DNA of 64,000 nt, taken from Pseudomonas sp. R76 (GTDB taxonomy: Bacteria > Pseudomonadota > Gammaproteobacteria > Pseudomonadales > Pseudomonadaceae). The notes beneath the pieces are model-generated. The model was not told the origin of the DNA, ran no database searches, and saw only the letters and a program-made list of their open reading frames with translations. Numbering within the stretch: the first letter of the stretch is position 1; every line of letters begins with the position of its first letter. The stretch lies in NCBI RefSeq assembly GCF_009834565.1, contig NZ_CP019428.1, positions 3,348,001-3,412,000 of the forward strand. Reading direction: 5' to 3'. Shown one piece after another: positions 8,384 through 17,398 of the stretch. Position numbers and translations under genes: made by a program.

Positions 8384-9189
8384 GGGTTGAGGTCCTTGTT
8401 CACGGGTTTATCGCTCAAGCGCCGTACCAGCGGCAGTTGCTTGCGCAAGCCACGGTCAACCAGGTTCGGCAGCAAGCTGTTGAGGCGCACAAAGAAGCGC
8501 TCCGGCCAGCCCAGGTACAGGTCGCGGCGATCCTTGGCGATTGCCTGGATCACCGCCGACGCCACGGTGTGCGGGTCGTCGACGTTGGACTTGAGGGCCG
8601 TGTTCAAGGCCTGCGCCGCCGGGCTGTTCATGCGTGTATGGGTGGCACGCGGGGCCACATACAACACACCCACCCGCGTATCGGCCAACTCCCGGCGCAA
8701 CGCTTCGGAAAACCCGCGCAAGGCAAACTTGGTGGCGCAGTAAGTGGCGTAGCCTGGGTAGCCGATGGAGCCGTAGGTGGAGCCGACATTCACCACCATG
8801 GCGTTCTCGGCTTGCTTGAGCAGGGGTAACAGCAGCTTGGTCAGGCAGATCGGCGCGTTGATGTTTAACGCCAGCATGCTGTTGATTTCGTTGTCGTCCA
8901 GCTGTTCAAGCATGGCGAAGTGATTGATGCCGGCGGCGTTGATCAGCAGGTTCACACCGCCGATGGCCTCGGCGGCGGCCAGCACTTTGCGCCGGTCGGC
9001 GAGGAAGGTCAGGTCGGCGCTCACCCAACACAGTTGCTGCGGGTATTGCTCGAGCAAAGCCTCCAGCGGTCCGCGATGGCGTGACACGGCCAGCACCCGC
9101 GCCCCGCTGGCACACAAGGCGCCGGCAATCGCCAGGCCGATGCCGCCGCTGGCGCCGGTCAGTACCACGCGGGCGTCAGGCAGGCGCAT
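8380..9189 (-). CDS. Short-chain dehydrogenase/reductase (SDR)
   Basis: This 269-residue classical SDR has the nucleotide-binding TGASGGIG at residues 11-18, the NAAG motif, the active-site serine in VVNVGSTYG, and Y-x-x-x-K in YATYCATK. It would reduce a carbonyl or oxidise an alcohol using NAD(P)H. The C-terminal tail (WPERFFVRLNSLLPNLVDRGLRKQ) is basic and amphipathic and could touch the membrane. It overlaps the upstream di-iron gene by 14 nt and the TPR gene by 4 nt. In the operon it likely tailors the product of the ligase and oxygenase-like enzyme. Confidence 0.87.
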   Translation of the reverse strand: MRLPDARVVLTGASGGIGLAIAGALCASGARVLAVSRHRGPLEALLEQYPQQLCWVSADLTFLADRRKVLAAAEAIGGVNLLINAAGINHFAMLEQLDDNEINSMLALNINAPICLTKLLLPLLKQAENAMVVNVGSTYGSIGYPGYATYCATKFALRGFSEALRRELADTRVGVLYVAPRATHTRMNSPAAQALNTALKSNVDDPHTVASAVIQAIAKDRRDLYLGWPERFFVRLNSLLPNLVDRGLRKQLPLVRRLSDKPVNKDLNP

Positions 9190-9850
9190 GGGCTGCCTCC
9201 CCGATACGCGGCAGGCTGCGGAACATGTCGGTATACAGGGCGTACACCACTTTTGAGGCGTGGATCACGGCGGCCTGGTCGTCCGGGTCGTGCAGGCTGT
9301 TCATCAACTGGCGGTAGGTTTCCATGTGCCCGATGTCCAGGGAACCATGGGAACTGAGGTAACTGAACGCCGTGGCGGGCAGCTCCAAGCGTTCGCGAAT
9401 ATTGCCGGCGGCGTGAGTGGCCAGGGCGATGCTGGTGCCTTCGAGCACATTGACCATGCCGAACAGCCCCACCGGATTGCCACGGGCGATCAGGTCATAG
9501 AGGTAGCTGACCATCAGCTCGATGGGCAAACCCGGCCGCCCATCACGTACCGCATCCTTGTCGCCGCCACAGGCCTGGATGTCGTTGAGCACCCATTGCT
9601 CATGGCCGTATTCATCCTCGATGTACTCGCAGACGGCCTTGCGCAGCCATTCCAAGTGCGAGGGCAGGCGTGCGCCACAGGCCATCATCAATGGCACGGT
9701 ATGCCGAACGTGGTAGTAAGCCTGGGCAAGGAATGCGCGATAGCTCTCCAGGCTCACATGGCCTTCCAGCGCATCCCGAATGATTGGCAGGCTGAACAGC
9801 GCCTGGCGTTCCTGTTGGGTGGCCTCTTGCAGCGTGTCGAAAAAGTTCAC
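9176..9850 (-). CDS. TenA/heme-oxygenase-like di-iron protein (iron-containing redox enzyme family)
   Basis: This 224-residue all-helical protein has the heme-oxygenase-like di-metal pattern. Acidic residues and a histidine lie on one helix (EYIEDEYGHEQ, residues 75-85). A glutamate lies in NVLEGTS (E137), and a second H/D/H cluster in HGSLDIGH (168-175). Members of this fold include oxygenases and fatty-acid decarboxylases such as UndA, as well as TenA thiaminases. Its position between an AMP-forming ligase and an SDR argues for an oxidative step on an activated acid or amine, not thiamine salvage. It overlaps the ligase gene by 4 nt. The exact reaction cannot be read from sequence. Confidence 0.75.
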   Translation of the reverse strand: MNFFDTLQEATQQERQALFSLPIIRDALEGHVSLESYRAFLAQAYYHVRHTVPLMMACGARLPSHLEWLRKAVCEYIEDEYGHEQWVLNDIQACGGDKDAVRDGRPGLPIELMVSYLYDLIARGNPVGLFGMVNVLEGTSIALATHAAGNIRERLELPATAFSYLSSHGSLDIGHMETYRQLMNSLHDPDDQAAVIHASKVVYALYTDMFRSLPRIGEAAHAPA

Positions 9851-11325
9851 GATGGGGTTTCCTCGTTGTGTGCGGTAAACAGGTGTGCTTGATAACGCGC
9901 GACGATCGCGTCACGCCGTGGCCGGCCGTTGGCAGTGAGCAAGCCGTTGGCGGCGCTGAAGGGTTCATCCAGGCGCGTCCATCGATGCACTTGGGCGTAG
10001 TCGGGCAAGGTGCTGTTGGCCATGGCCACGGTGGCAGCCAGTTGGGCATCGGTGCAGGCGGGGCTATGGGGCCAGAGCAGCGCGTGATTCTCGGGCAGGG
10101 CTTCGCCATACACGAACGCCTGGGCGATGACGCCGTCTTGGGTCAGTTCGGCCTCGACCCAGTCCGGGTTGACGTTGCGGCCAAAGCTGGTGACGAACTG
10201 ATGTTTCTTGCGGCCCTTGAGGTAGAGAAAACCGTCTGCATCGAAGGCGCCCAGATCGCCGCTGGGCCACCACTGTTCGGGTTGTGCGCTGTCGTCCAGG
10301 TAGCCCAGCAAGGTCGAGCCTTTGATCAGCACTTCATCGTCTTCGGCCAGGCGTATGTCCACGTGGGGCAGGGGCCGGCCGACGCTGCCCGGGCGCTGTG
10401 CATCGGGGTGATTCAGGCATACCACCGAGGCGCATTCCGACAGCCCGTAACCTTCAAACACCGGCATGCCCAACCGTTGTGCCCGTTGCAGCAAGGCTTT
10501 GGAGACGCGCGCGCCTCCCACCGCGGCAAAGCGCAGCCCTTGTGGGCTGAACGCCTTCTGTTCGGCGGCGATGACCAACATCAGCAGCAATTGCGGGACC
10601 AGGATCAGACTGTGGGGCTGGCGTACCGCCAGGCAACCGAGCAATTGCGCGGCGTCCACCGCACTGGCGCCCTGGATACCCAGGCTTCTCTGGCTGGGCA
10701 CACTCAAGGTGGCGCCGGCACACAGCGCGGCATAGCAACCGAGGTTCTCGAGCAAAATCGCGATGGGCAACAGCGCCAAGTGGTGGCGTGGGTCAGTGGC
10801 GTGGCTGGCCTGGTGCAACTCGCGAGCCACACGCAGCACGCTGTCGGCGCTCAGGCATACGCCCTTGGGCGCCCCGGTGGTGCCGGAAGTGAATGTCACC
10901 TTGGCAGTGCCCGCAGGCATCGGAGGGCGGCCTGCAAAGGTTTTGCACCAGAAGTCGCCGCTTGGGCGGTAACCGGCGGCCAATAGCTCAGGCTCCAGGT
11001 ACGGCTCGGCGATCACCCGTTCGGCGTGGCTTTGTTCAAGGCAGTGGGCGCGCTGAGCGGGGCTGAAAAACGGCGGCAGGGTCAGGCAGGTCAAGCCTTC
11101 GAACAGTATCGCCAAGTCCCAGAGCATGGCGTCGACGCCGTTGTCCAGGGCCAGGGCCACCACCTTCACGCCTTCATCGCGCAGGCGTTGCTGGCGGTAG
11201 GCAACCTCGGCAAACAGTGAGGTGTAATCCATTTTCAACGTGTCGCCCCACAGGGCGATGGCGCCGTCGTTACGCTCGGCATGGCCGCGTAGCACAGCGT
11301 GAAAGCGCCGGGTTTCAGGCGACAT
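9847..11325 (-). CDS. AMP-dependent synthetase/ligase (acyl-activating enzyme)
   Basis: This 492-residue ANL-superfamily enzyme has the ATP loop TFTSGTTGAPKGV, then GYGLSECA (A5), SGDLGAFDADGFLYLKGRKK (A7/A8) and a C-terminal lid. It should adenylate a carboxylic acid. In the A10 position the usual NGK catalytic lysine reads NGRPRR, an arginine. The ATG at 11325 is chosen over an upstream in-frame start because it opens directly on MSPETRRFH and overlaps the preceding gene by 11 nt. No carrier domain is fused. The substrate is unknown; an acyl or aryl acid is plausible. Confidence 0.87.
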   Translation of the reverse strand: MSPETRRFHAVLRGHAERNDGAIALWGDTLKMDYTSLFAEVAYRQQRLRDEGVKVVALALDNGVDAMLWDLAILFEGLTCLTLPPFFSPAQRAHCLEQSHAERVIAEPYLEPELLAAGYRPSGDFWCKTFAGRPPMPAGTAKVTFTSGTTGAPKGVCLSADSVLRVARELHQASHATDPRHHLALLPIAILLENLGCYAALCAGATLSVPSQRSLGIQGASAVDAAQLLGCLAVRQPHSLILVPQLLLMLVIAAEQKAFSPQGLRFAAVGGARVSKALLQRAQRLGMPVFEGYGLSECASVVCLNHPDAQRPGSVGRPLPHVDIRLAEDDEVLIKGSTLLGYLDDSAQPEQWWPSGDLGAFDADGFLYLKGRKKHQFVTSFGRNVNPDWVEAELTQDGVIAQAFVYGEALPENHALLWPHSPACTDAQLAATVAMANSTLPDYAQVHRWTRLDEPFSAANGLLTANGRPRRDAIVARYQAHLFTAHNEETPS

Positions 11326-11992
11326 GGCAGGTGTCCTCAAGTGCAGTGGGCAACCCCAGGCGTGAGAACAGGCCCATGTTGCGCAAATGGATGAACCCGG
11401 CGCGGATATTGCCGACATGCACCCAGGGTTGGCTTTCGTAGTAACTGCCCCAGTGATGGCGGTCCTCGCCCAGGCGCTGCGGGTCGGCCGCGCACAGGGT
11501 GACCGGCTTCAATCCCAGGCGGTGGAAGCTGTTGACCAAGCCGATATTGCCGGTGAACGCCACCCATTCCAGGCCACCCATGGCCAGCAGCCAGGTCACC
11601 GCGATAATGCTCAGGCGCGCACTGCCGGTGTCGCTGGCGGCCAGGTTGCCGACTTCGGCGATGGCGTGGCGCGCTACCGTTTGCTCGGCGGCTGCGCTGA
11701 TCAAAGGGTCGATCTGATGGTCCAGGTATCGCTCCAGAAACAGCGGTTCGGCACCCGCCAGCCGGACCCCGGCGACCGCACACAGCGCTCCTTCCGCCTG
11801 GGTGATGCCAAACAGCTGGGGCATGAAGTGACGGATATCGGCACCGTGGGCGATGCGAAAACGTTGTTGGATAAATGCCTCAAAGGCGGGGCGCTGAGGG
11901 TCGTGGGGCAGGGCAACGGCGAGGCGCATTTGTGCACTGTCGGCCTGGCCGAACAGCAGGGGCAAGGAAATCTTGCAATCGATATCGGGCAT
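11315..11992 (-). CDS. Thermostable-hemolysin family protein (T_hemolysin, GNAT-like)
   Basis: This 225-residue protein matches the family named after the Vibrio thermostable hemolysin. Recognisable parts are a RFRIAHGADIRHFMPQLFG block, AVAGVRLAGAEPLFLERYLD, EVGNLAAS and WVAFTGNIGLVNSFHRLGLKP. The AEVGNLA and RLG-containing segments look like a GNAT/autoinducer-synthase fold, so an acyltransferase role is more likely than lysis. There is no signal peptide. The ATG at 11992 is preferred because GGAGG lies about 10 nt upstream; the GTG at 12010 would swallow that site. It is the first gene of a seven-gene operon. Confidence 0.75.
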   Translation of the reverse strand: MPDIDCKISLPLLFGQADSAQMRLAVALPHDPQRPAFEAFIQQRFRIAHGADIRHFMPQLFGITQAEGALCAVAGVRLAGAEPLFLERYLDHQIDPLISAAAEQTVARHAIAEVGNLAASDTGSARLSIIAVTWLLAMGGLEWVAFTGNIGLVNSFHRLGLKPVTLCAADPQRLGEDRHHWGSYYESQPWVHVGNIRAGFIHLRNMGLFSRLGLPTALEDTCHVA

Positions 11993-12040
11993 TGGCGTTA
12001 GGCCTCCCACGTGATGTTGGGAGGAGTATCAAAGGCATTT

Positions 12041-12100
12041 CTTAACGAAGTCTGAAGGTGGTGAAAATGATCGATTTGCCGATCTTCAGACTGCCTTAAG
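12041..12100. promoter_or_regulatory. Pair of inverted OmpR-family boxes between the biosynthetic operon and cytochrome b561
   Basis: The arms 12041-12057 (CTTAACGAAGTCTGAAG) and 12084-12100 (CTTCAGACTGCCTTAAG) are inverted copies matching at 15 of 17 positions, 26 bp apart. Each arm is itself a direct repeat CTTAA-N6-CTGAA. That 11-bp phasing is typical of PmrA/QseB-class sites. They lie in the 157-bp divergent gap, so the operon-encoded regulator could control both directions. Confidence 0.6.
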
Positions 12101-12149
12101 ACTGGGCTGGCAGGTTAGCGCCACCCCTCCTGCACAAGGTCTTTATCCG

Positions 12150-12701
12150 ATGATCCACAACCCACTGACGCAGCGCTATGCAAGACTCTCGATGACCCTG
12201 CACTGGCTGATGCTGGCGCTGTTTGTCGGCGTGTATGCCTGCATTGAAATCAAAGGCCTGCTGCCGCGAGGCAATCCACTCAAGGCACTGTTGCTGGGGG
12301 CTCACTCGCTGTTCGGAATCTCGATTTTCGTACTGGTGTGGCTGCGGTTGCTGGGGCGTCTGGCGCCGCGCCCGGCGATCCTGCCACGTCCGCCCCTGTG
12401 GCAGACGGCCGCGTCGCACCTGATGCACGCCGCGCTGTATGGCTTGATGATTGTGACGCCTTTGCTGGCCTGGCTGATGCTCAACGCCGGGGGCAAGCCA
12501 GTGGCGTATTTCGAGTTTTCACTCCCGACACTGGTGGCGCCGGACCCGGACCTCGCCCGGCAGTTCAAACACTGGCACGAGTGGCTGGGCAGCAGCGGCT
12601 ATTGGTTGATCGGCCTGCATGCAGCCGCTGGGTTGTTCCACCACTACTGGGTACGCGATAACACCCTGGTGCGCATGCTGCCCAAGCGTAGCGGGCGCTG
12701 A
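12150..12701 (+). CDS. Cytochrome b561
   Basis: This 183-residue protein has four predicted transmembrane helices (about 15-33, 45-67, 90-110 and 145-168). Histidines sit at helix positions typical of di-heme b561: H in MTLHWLML, H in LLGAHSLFG, and H in WLIGLHAAAGLFHHYW. It would shuttle electrons between ubiquinol and periplasmic or membrane acceptors. It is divergent from the thermostable-hemolysin operon and shares the regulator-like boxes, so it may be co-regulated with it. Pairing of b561 with QseBC-like systems is common in proteobacteria. Confidence 0.9.
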   Translation: MIHNPLTQRYARLSMTLHWLMLALFVGVYACIEIKGLLPRGNPLKALLLGAHSLFGISIFVLVWLRLLGRLAPRPAILPRPPLWQTAASHLMHAALYGLMIVTPLLAWLMLNAGGKPVAYFEFSLPTLVAPDPDLARQFKHWHEWLGSSGYWLIGLHAAAGLFHHYWVRDNTLVRMLPKRSGR

Positions 12702-12708
12702 AAGCGCG

Positions 12709-12744
12709 GTTGGCTGAACGCTTGCTTGCAAACGTTCAGCCAAC
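12709..12744 (+). terminator. Hairpin after cytochrome b561
   Basis: The 12-bp arms GTTGGCTGAACG and CGTTCAGCCAAC are perfect and enclose a 12-nt loop, starting 8 nt after the b561 stop. No T-tract follows, so it is either a Rho-type or RNA-stability stem or a weak terminator. Confidence 0.45.
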
Positions 12745-12798
12745 ACAGATTGATCACTTTTGCGCTTGATGAAACGTTTAACCAAACGATAAACGGCG

Positions 12799-12816
12799 TA
12801 CGCAAGCGCTTGCGTA
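12799..12816. promoter_or_regulatory. LacI-type operator upstream of the sugar transporter operon
   Basis: TACGCAAGCGCTTGCGTA is an 18-bp perfect palindrome with a central CG-rich core, typical of LacI/PurR-family sites. It lies 68 nt upstream of the transporter ATPase start. The LacI-type regulator encoded in the same operon (16390) is the likely ligand. A weaker related site, GAAACGTTTA, lies nearby at about 12772. Confidence 0.6.
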
Positions 12817-12883
12817 AGCAAATGTATCTGGCATAAAGTCGTCGGCACTCGCCTACAAAAATAATAATGCCAGGAGCTCATCC

Positions 12884-14416
12884 ATGAGCCTTGAACCCTT
12901 GCTTGAGATGCAGGGCATCAGCAAAACCTTCAACGGTTTGCGCGTGCTCAAAAATGTTGGCCTGAAGGTCTACCCCGGTGAAATTCACGCACTGATGGGG
13001 GAGAACGGCGCCGGCAAATCGACCCTGATGAAAATCCTCTCCGGCGCTTACCAGGCCGACCCCGGCGGTGAAATCCGCATCGACGGCCAGCCCGTCGCCA
13101 CCTTCGACCCTGCCACCGCCAAAACCCTCGGCATCGCCGTGATTTATCAGGAATTGAGCCTGTGCCCGAACCTGAGCGTGGCCGAGAACATCTACCTGGG
13201 CCGCGAACTGCGGCGCGGCTGGACCATCGATCGCAAGGGCATGCAAGAAGGCTGCGTCGAAGTGCTGCAACGCCTGGGCGCCGAGTTCAAACCCGCCACG
13301 CCGGTGAGCAGCCTGTCGATTGCCGAGCGCCAGTTGGTGGAAATCGCCCGCGCCCTGCATGCCCATGCCAGGATTCTGGTGATGGACGAACCAACCACGC
13401 CACTCTCATCGCGTGAGACCGACCGCCTGTTTGCGCTGATCAAGCAGCTGCGCAGCCAGGGCCTGGCGATCATCTACATCAGCCACCGCATGGCCGAAAT
13501 CTACGAGTTGTCGGACCGGGTCTCGGTGCTGCGCGACGGCCAGTACATCGGCGAGCTGACCCGCGATGCGTTGTCGGCCGAAGTGTTGGTGAAAATGATG
13601 GTTGGCCGCGATCTGTCCGGTTTCTACAAGAAGGAGCACGCCGCCTATAACCCCGGCAACGTGGTGATGCGCGTGCGTGACATGGCCGATGGCAAGCGTG
13701 TGCGCCAGTGCAGTTTCGACCTGCACGCCGGTGAGGTGCTGGGCATCGCCGGGCTGGTTGGGGCAGGGCGCACCGAGCTGGCGCGGCTGATCTTCGCCGC
13801 CGACCCGCGCACCTCCGGCACGCTGGAAGTGGTCGGCAAAACCGTCACTCAGCTGCGCAACCCGGCGGATGCGATTCGTGCGGGCGTGGTGTACCTCACC
13901 GAAGACCGCAAGGCCCAGGGCCTGTTCCTGGACATGAGCGTGGCCGACAACATCAACGTCTGCGCTTGTGTGCCGGACGCGCATGCCGGTGGTGTGCTGG
14001 ATCGCGGCCATGCTGCGCAGCGTTCAAATGACGCGATCAAGTCGCTGTCGATTCGCGTGGCGTCGGGCAAGGTCAATGTCGGCGCGTTGAGCGGCGGCAA
14101 TCAACAAAAAGTCCTGTTGGCGCGGTTGCTGGAGGTCAAGCCGCACGTGCTGATCCTCGACGAACCGACGCGGGGCGTGGACATCGGCTCCAAGTCCGAG
14201 ATCTACCGCATCATCAATCAACTGGCGCTGGCGGGGGTTGGCATCGTGGTGATTTCCAGCGAGCTGCCGGAAATCATCGGCACCTGCGACCGCGTGCTGA
14301 TCATGCGCGAAGGCCAATTGGTGGCCGAAGTCGGCGGGGCTTCGGGCCACGCCATTTCCCAGGAACGCATTATTGACCTCGCCACCGGTGGCGATCAGGT
14401 GGCTGCCCATGGCTGA
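12884..14416 (+). CDS. Sugar ABC transporter ATP-binding protein, RbsA type
   Basis: This 510-residue protein has two fused ABC domains. The first has Walker [10 protein letters not shown] and signature [15 protein letters not shown] followed by Walker [14 protein letters not shown]. The second has the usual degenerate Walker [10 protein letters not shown] and signature [15 protein letters not shown]. This is the CUT2 architecture for pentose or monosaccharide import. It starts after CAGGAGCTCATCC. It overlaps the permease gene by 8 nt and is the first gene of an ATPase-permease-binding protein-regulator-kinase operon. The adjacent kinase suggests a pentose or pentulose. Confidence 0.9.
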   Translation: MSLEPLLEMQGISKTFNGLRVLKNVGLKVYPGEIHALMGENGAGKSTLMKILSGAYQADPGGEIRIDGQPVATFDPATAKTLGIAVIYQELSLCPNLSVAENIYLGRELRRGWTIDRKGMQEGCVEVLQRLGAEFKPATPVSSLSIAERQLVEIARALHAHARILVMDEPTTPLSSRETDRLFALIKQLRSQGLAIIYISHRMAEIYELSDRVSVLRDGQYIGELTRDALSAEVLVKMMVGRDLSGFYKKEHAAYNPGNVVMRVRDMADGKRVRQCSFDLHAGEVLGIAGLVGAGRTELARLIFAADPRTSGTLEVVGKTVTQLRNPADAIRAGVVYLTEDRKAQGLFLDMSVADNINVCACVPDAHAGGVLDRGHAAQRSNDAIKSLSIRVASGKVNVGALSGGNQQKVLLARLLEVKPHVLILDEPTRGVDIGSKSEIYRIINQLALAGVGIVVISSELPEIIGTCDRVLIMREGQLVAEVGGASGHAISQERIIDLATGGDQVAAHG

Positions 14417-15401
14417 TTCAAACAACAACGCACTGACCCTCGCACCCGTCGGCAAAGCGGAGCGCATTCGTGAACTGATGCGCACCGTCGGCATGCTGCC
14501 GGTGCTGGTATTGCTGCTGGTGGGCTTTGCCCTGGCCAGCGAAAACTTCCTCACCGTGCAGAACCTGTCGATCATCACCCAGCAGGCTTCGGTGAATGTG
14601 GTGCTGGCGGCGGGCATGACCTTTGTGATTCTCACGGCGGGCATCGATTTGTCGGTGGGTGCGATTCTGGCCGCGTCCGCCGTGGTCGCGTTGCAGGCGT
14701 CGATGTCGCCGCAGTTCGGCATGTTCGGGATTGCCGCCGGCGTTGGTTTTGGCCTGTTGCTGGGCTTGGTCAACGGAGGCTTGATTGCCTTCATGCGCCT
14801 GCCGCCGTTTATCGTCACCCTCGGCGCGCTGACCGCCATGCGTGGCCTGGCGCGGTTGCTGGCGGATGACAAAACCGTGTTCAACCCCGACCTGCCGTTT
14901 GCGTTTATCGGTAACGACTCAGTGCTGGGCGTGCCGTGGCTGGTGATCATCGCGGTGGCGGTGGTGGCGCTGTCGTGGTTCATCCTGCGCCGCACGGTGA
15001 TGGGCGTGCAGATCTACTCGGTGGGCGGCAACCCTGAAGCCGCGCGGCTGTCGGGCATCAAGGTGTGGAAGGTGCTGCTGTTCGTCTACGCCATGTCCGG
15101 TGCATTGGCCGGGCTGGGTGCGGTGATGAGCGCCTCGCGCCTGTTCGCCGCCAACGGCCTGCAACTCGGGCAATCCTATGAGCTGGATGCGATTGCCGCC
15201 GTGATCCTCGGCGGCACCAGTTTTACCGGCGGCGTCGGCACCATCGGCGGCACGCTGATCGGCGCGCTGATTATCGCGGTACTCACCAACGGCCTGGTGC
15301 TGCTGGGGGTCTCGGATATCTGGCAGTACATCATCAAAGGCATTGTGATCATCGGCGCGGTGGCGCTGGATCGTTATCGCCAATCCGGCGCACGCACCTG
15401 A
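14409..15401 (+). CDS. Sugar ABC transporter permease, RbsC type
   Basis: This 330-residue inner-membrane permease of the CUT2 family has about 8-10 hydrophobic helices. It carries the family signature around [21 protein letters not shown] and the [29 protein letters not shown] loop, here [15 protein letters not shown]. The ATG at 14409 ([11 protein letters not shown]) sits within the end of the ATPase gene. The more upstream in-frame start would overlap it by 44 nt and is not needed. Confidence 0.92.
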   Translation: MADSNNNALTLAPVGKAERIRELMRTVGMLPVLVLLLVGFALASENFLTVQNLSIITQQASVNVVLAAGMTFVILTAGIDLSVGAILAASAVVALQASMSPQFGMFGIAAGVGFGLLLGLVNGGLIAFMRLPPFIVTLGALTAMRGLARLLADDKTVFNPDLPFAFIGNDSVLGVPWLVIIAVAVVALSWFILRRTVMGVQIYSVGGNPEAARLSGIKVWKVLLFVYAMSGALAGLGAVMSASRLFAANGLQLGQSYELDAIAAVILGGTSFTGGVGTIGGTLIGALIIAVLTNGLVLLGVSDIWQYIIKGIVIIGAVALDRYRQSGART

Positions 15402-15435
15402 TTTCACTCCCATAACAATCACAAGAGAGACCCGC

Positions 15436-16368
15436 ATGAACTTCAAACGCCTGTTTCCCGTTATTGCCTTGGCTGCCGTGATGTCCAACGTTGTCGAAGC
15501 CCGAGAGCTCAAGGCCCTCGGCATCAGCATGGGCTCGCTCGGCAACCCGTATTTCGTGACCCTGGCCGACGGCGCCACGGCGCGGGCCAAGGAACTGAAC
15601 CCCAACGTCAAGGTGACCTCGGTGTCGGCCGACTATGACCTGAGCAAGCAGTTTTCGCAGATTGATAACTTCATCTCGTCCAAGGTCGACCTGATCCTGC
15701 TCAACGCTGTAGACCCGTCCGCCATGGCCTCGGCGATCAAGAAAGCCCGCGATGCCGGGATCGTCGTGGTGGCGGTGGATGTGGACGCCAAGGGCGTGAA
15801 CGCCACCGTGCAAACCGACAACGTCGAAGCCGGCAAGCTGGCCTGCCAGTTCCTGGTGGACAAGCTCGCGGGCAAAGGCAATGTGATTATCCAGAATGGC
15901 CCGCAAGTCACCGCCGTGACCGACCGCGTCAAAGGCTGCAAAGCCGCATTGGCCGGCGCGCCGGACATCAAGGTGCTGTCCGATGACCAGGACGGCAAAG
16001 GCTCGCGCGAAGGCGGCTTGAACGTGATGCAGGGCTATCTCACGCGCTTCCCGAAAATCGACGGCCTGTTTGCGATTAACGACCCGCAAGCGATTGGCAG
16101 TGACTTGGCGGCCAAGCAACTGAAACGCAGCGGCATCCTCATCACGTCCGTGGACGGCGCGCCGGACATCGAAAATGCGCTGAAGACCGACACGCAAATC
16201 CAGGCCTCGGCCAGCCAGGACCCGTGGGCCATGGCGCAGACCGCTGTGAATGTCGGCAATGACATTCTCAACGACAAAGCCCCGGCCGAAGCGGTTACCC
16301 TGCTCACGCCAAAACTGATCACCCGTGACAACGTCGGGACGTACAGCGGGTGGTCGAGCAAACATTGA
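15436..16368 (+). CDS. Periplasmic sugar-binding protein, RbsB type
   Basis: This 310-residue protein starts with a signal peptide (MNFKRLFPVIALAAVMSNVVEA). Two Rossmann-like lobes of the peripla_BP_4 type follow: LGISMGSLGNPYFVTLADG, then DLILLNAVDPSAMASAIKKA, then FAINDPQAIGSDLAAKQ. It would capture the sugar for the adjacent permease. It has a good ribosome site (AAGAGAGACC). It lies 34 nt after the permease and 21 nt before the regulator gene. The exact substrate cannot be told. Confidence 0.9.
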   Translation: MNFKRLFPVIALAAVMSNVVEARELKALGISMGSLGNPYFVTLADGATARAKELNPNVKVTSVSADYDLSKQFSQIDNFISSKVDLILLNAVDPSAMASAIKKARDAGIVVVAVDVDAKGVNATVQTDNVEAGKLACQFLVDKLAGKGNVIIQNGPQVTAVTDRVKGCKAALAGAPDIKVLSDDQDGKGSREGGLNVMQGYLTRFPKIDGLFAINDPQAIGSDLAAKQLKRSGILITSVDGAPDIENALKTDTQIQASASQDPWAMAQTAVNVGNDILNDKAPAEAVTLLTPKLITRDNVGTYSGWSSKH

Positions 16369-16389
16369 TTCATTGAAGGGGAAAGCGTC

Positions 16390-17382
16390 GTGGTCACCAT
16401 GGATGACGTGGCAAGCAGGGCGGGTGTGTCGACGTCGACCGTGTCTCACGTGTTGAACGGCACACGCAAGGTCAGCGCGGCCACGCTGCAGGCGGTAGAG
16501 CGCGCGATTCAGGAGTTGGGTTACATCCCCAACACCCTGGCGCGCTCGCTGGCCCGTTCGAGCACCAGCACGATTGGCGTGGCGATCTCGGCGCTGTCCA
16601 ACCACTACTTCAGCGAAACCGTACACGCGATAGAAACCGAGTGCGCCAAACACGGCTACATGATGCTGTTTGTCGACCCCCACGACGACCCGGAGCAGGA
16701 GCTGCGGGTGGTCACCGCGCTGCATCATCGGCGCGTCGACGGGATTTTACTGGCCCCGTCCACCGGTTCAAAAGCCCTGGAATACCTGCAGACCAATGAG
16801 ATGCCGACGGTGCTGGTGGACCGCATGATGAGTGAGCAATTTGACCAGATCGGGGTGGAGAATACCCAGTCCACCGAGGCCCTGGTCGCCCATCTGATTG
16901 AACACGGGCACCGCCGCATCGGCTTTATCGCCGGGCGTGCGGGCCTGGGTACGACCGATGAGCGCGCGGCCGGTTACCGTACGGCCTTGCAGGCAGCGGG
17001 GTTGGTGTTTGATCCGCAACTGTTGGTCAACGGCGGTTCCAACAGTGAGCCTGCCCGGCAAGCGACGGCGCAGTTACTGGCATTGCCGCAGCCGCCGACC
17101 GCGATCATGGCGGGCAATAACCTGATGACTTTGGGCGCCATGCACGCCCTGCGTGACGCGCAGATTGAAGTGCCGGGGCAGATCGCCCTGGTAGGTTTCG
17201 ATGATTTTGACTGGGCGGATTTTTTCGTGCCGCGCCTGACCTTGATTGCCCAGCCCGTCAAGGAACTCGGCGCCCGCGCGGTACAGATGCTGCTACAACG
17301 CATGGCCTCGCCCGGCGCGCCGGTGCAAAGCGTACGCCTGGCGCCGCGCCTGCAATACCGTAATTCATGTGGCTGTATTTGA
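16390..17382 (+). CDS. LacI-family regulator of the sugar operon
   Basis: This 330-residue regulator begins with a GTG at 16390 (MVTMDDVASRAGVSTSTV). An ATG nine bases later is an alternative. GAAGGGGAA upstream supports either. The N-terminal LacI helix-turn-helix (residues about 4-30) and hinge (NTLARSLARSST) are clear, followed by a sugar-binding effector domain. It is encoded between the binding protein and the kinase and probably represses the operon via the palindrome at 12799-12816. The phosphorylated or free sugar would be the inducer. Confidence 0.9.
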   Translation: MVTMDDVASRAGVSTSTVSHVLNGTRKVSAATLQAVERAIQELGYIPNTLARSLARSSTSTIGVAISALSNHYFSETVHAIETECAKHGYMMLFVDPHDDPEQELRVVTALHHRRVDGILLAPSTGSKALEYLQTNEMPTVLVDRMMSEQFDQIGVENTQSTEALVAHLIEHGHRRIGFIAGRAGLGTTDERAAGYRTALQAAGLVFDPQLLVNGGSNSEPARQATAQLLALPQPPTAIMAGNNLMTLGAMHALRDAQIEVPGQIALVGFDDFDWADFFVPRLTLIAQPVKELGARAVQMLLQRMASPGAPVQSVRLAPRLQYRNSCGCI

Positions 17383-17398
17383 TTGGAATGACCCCCGT

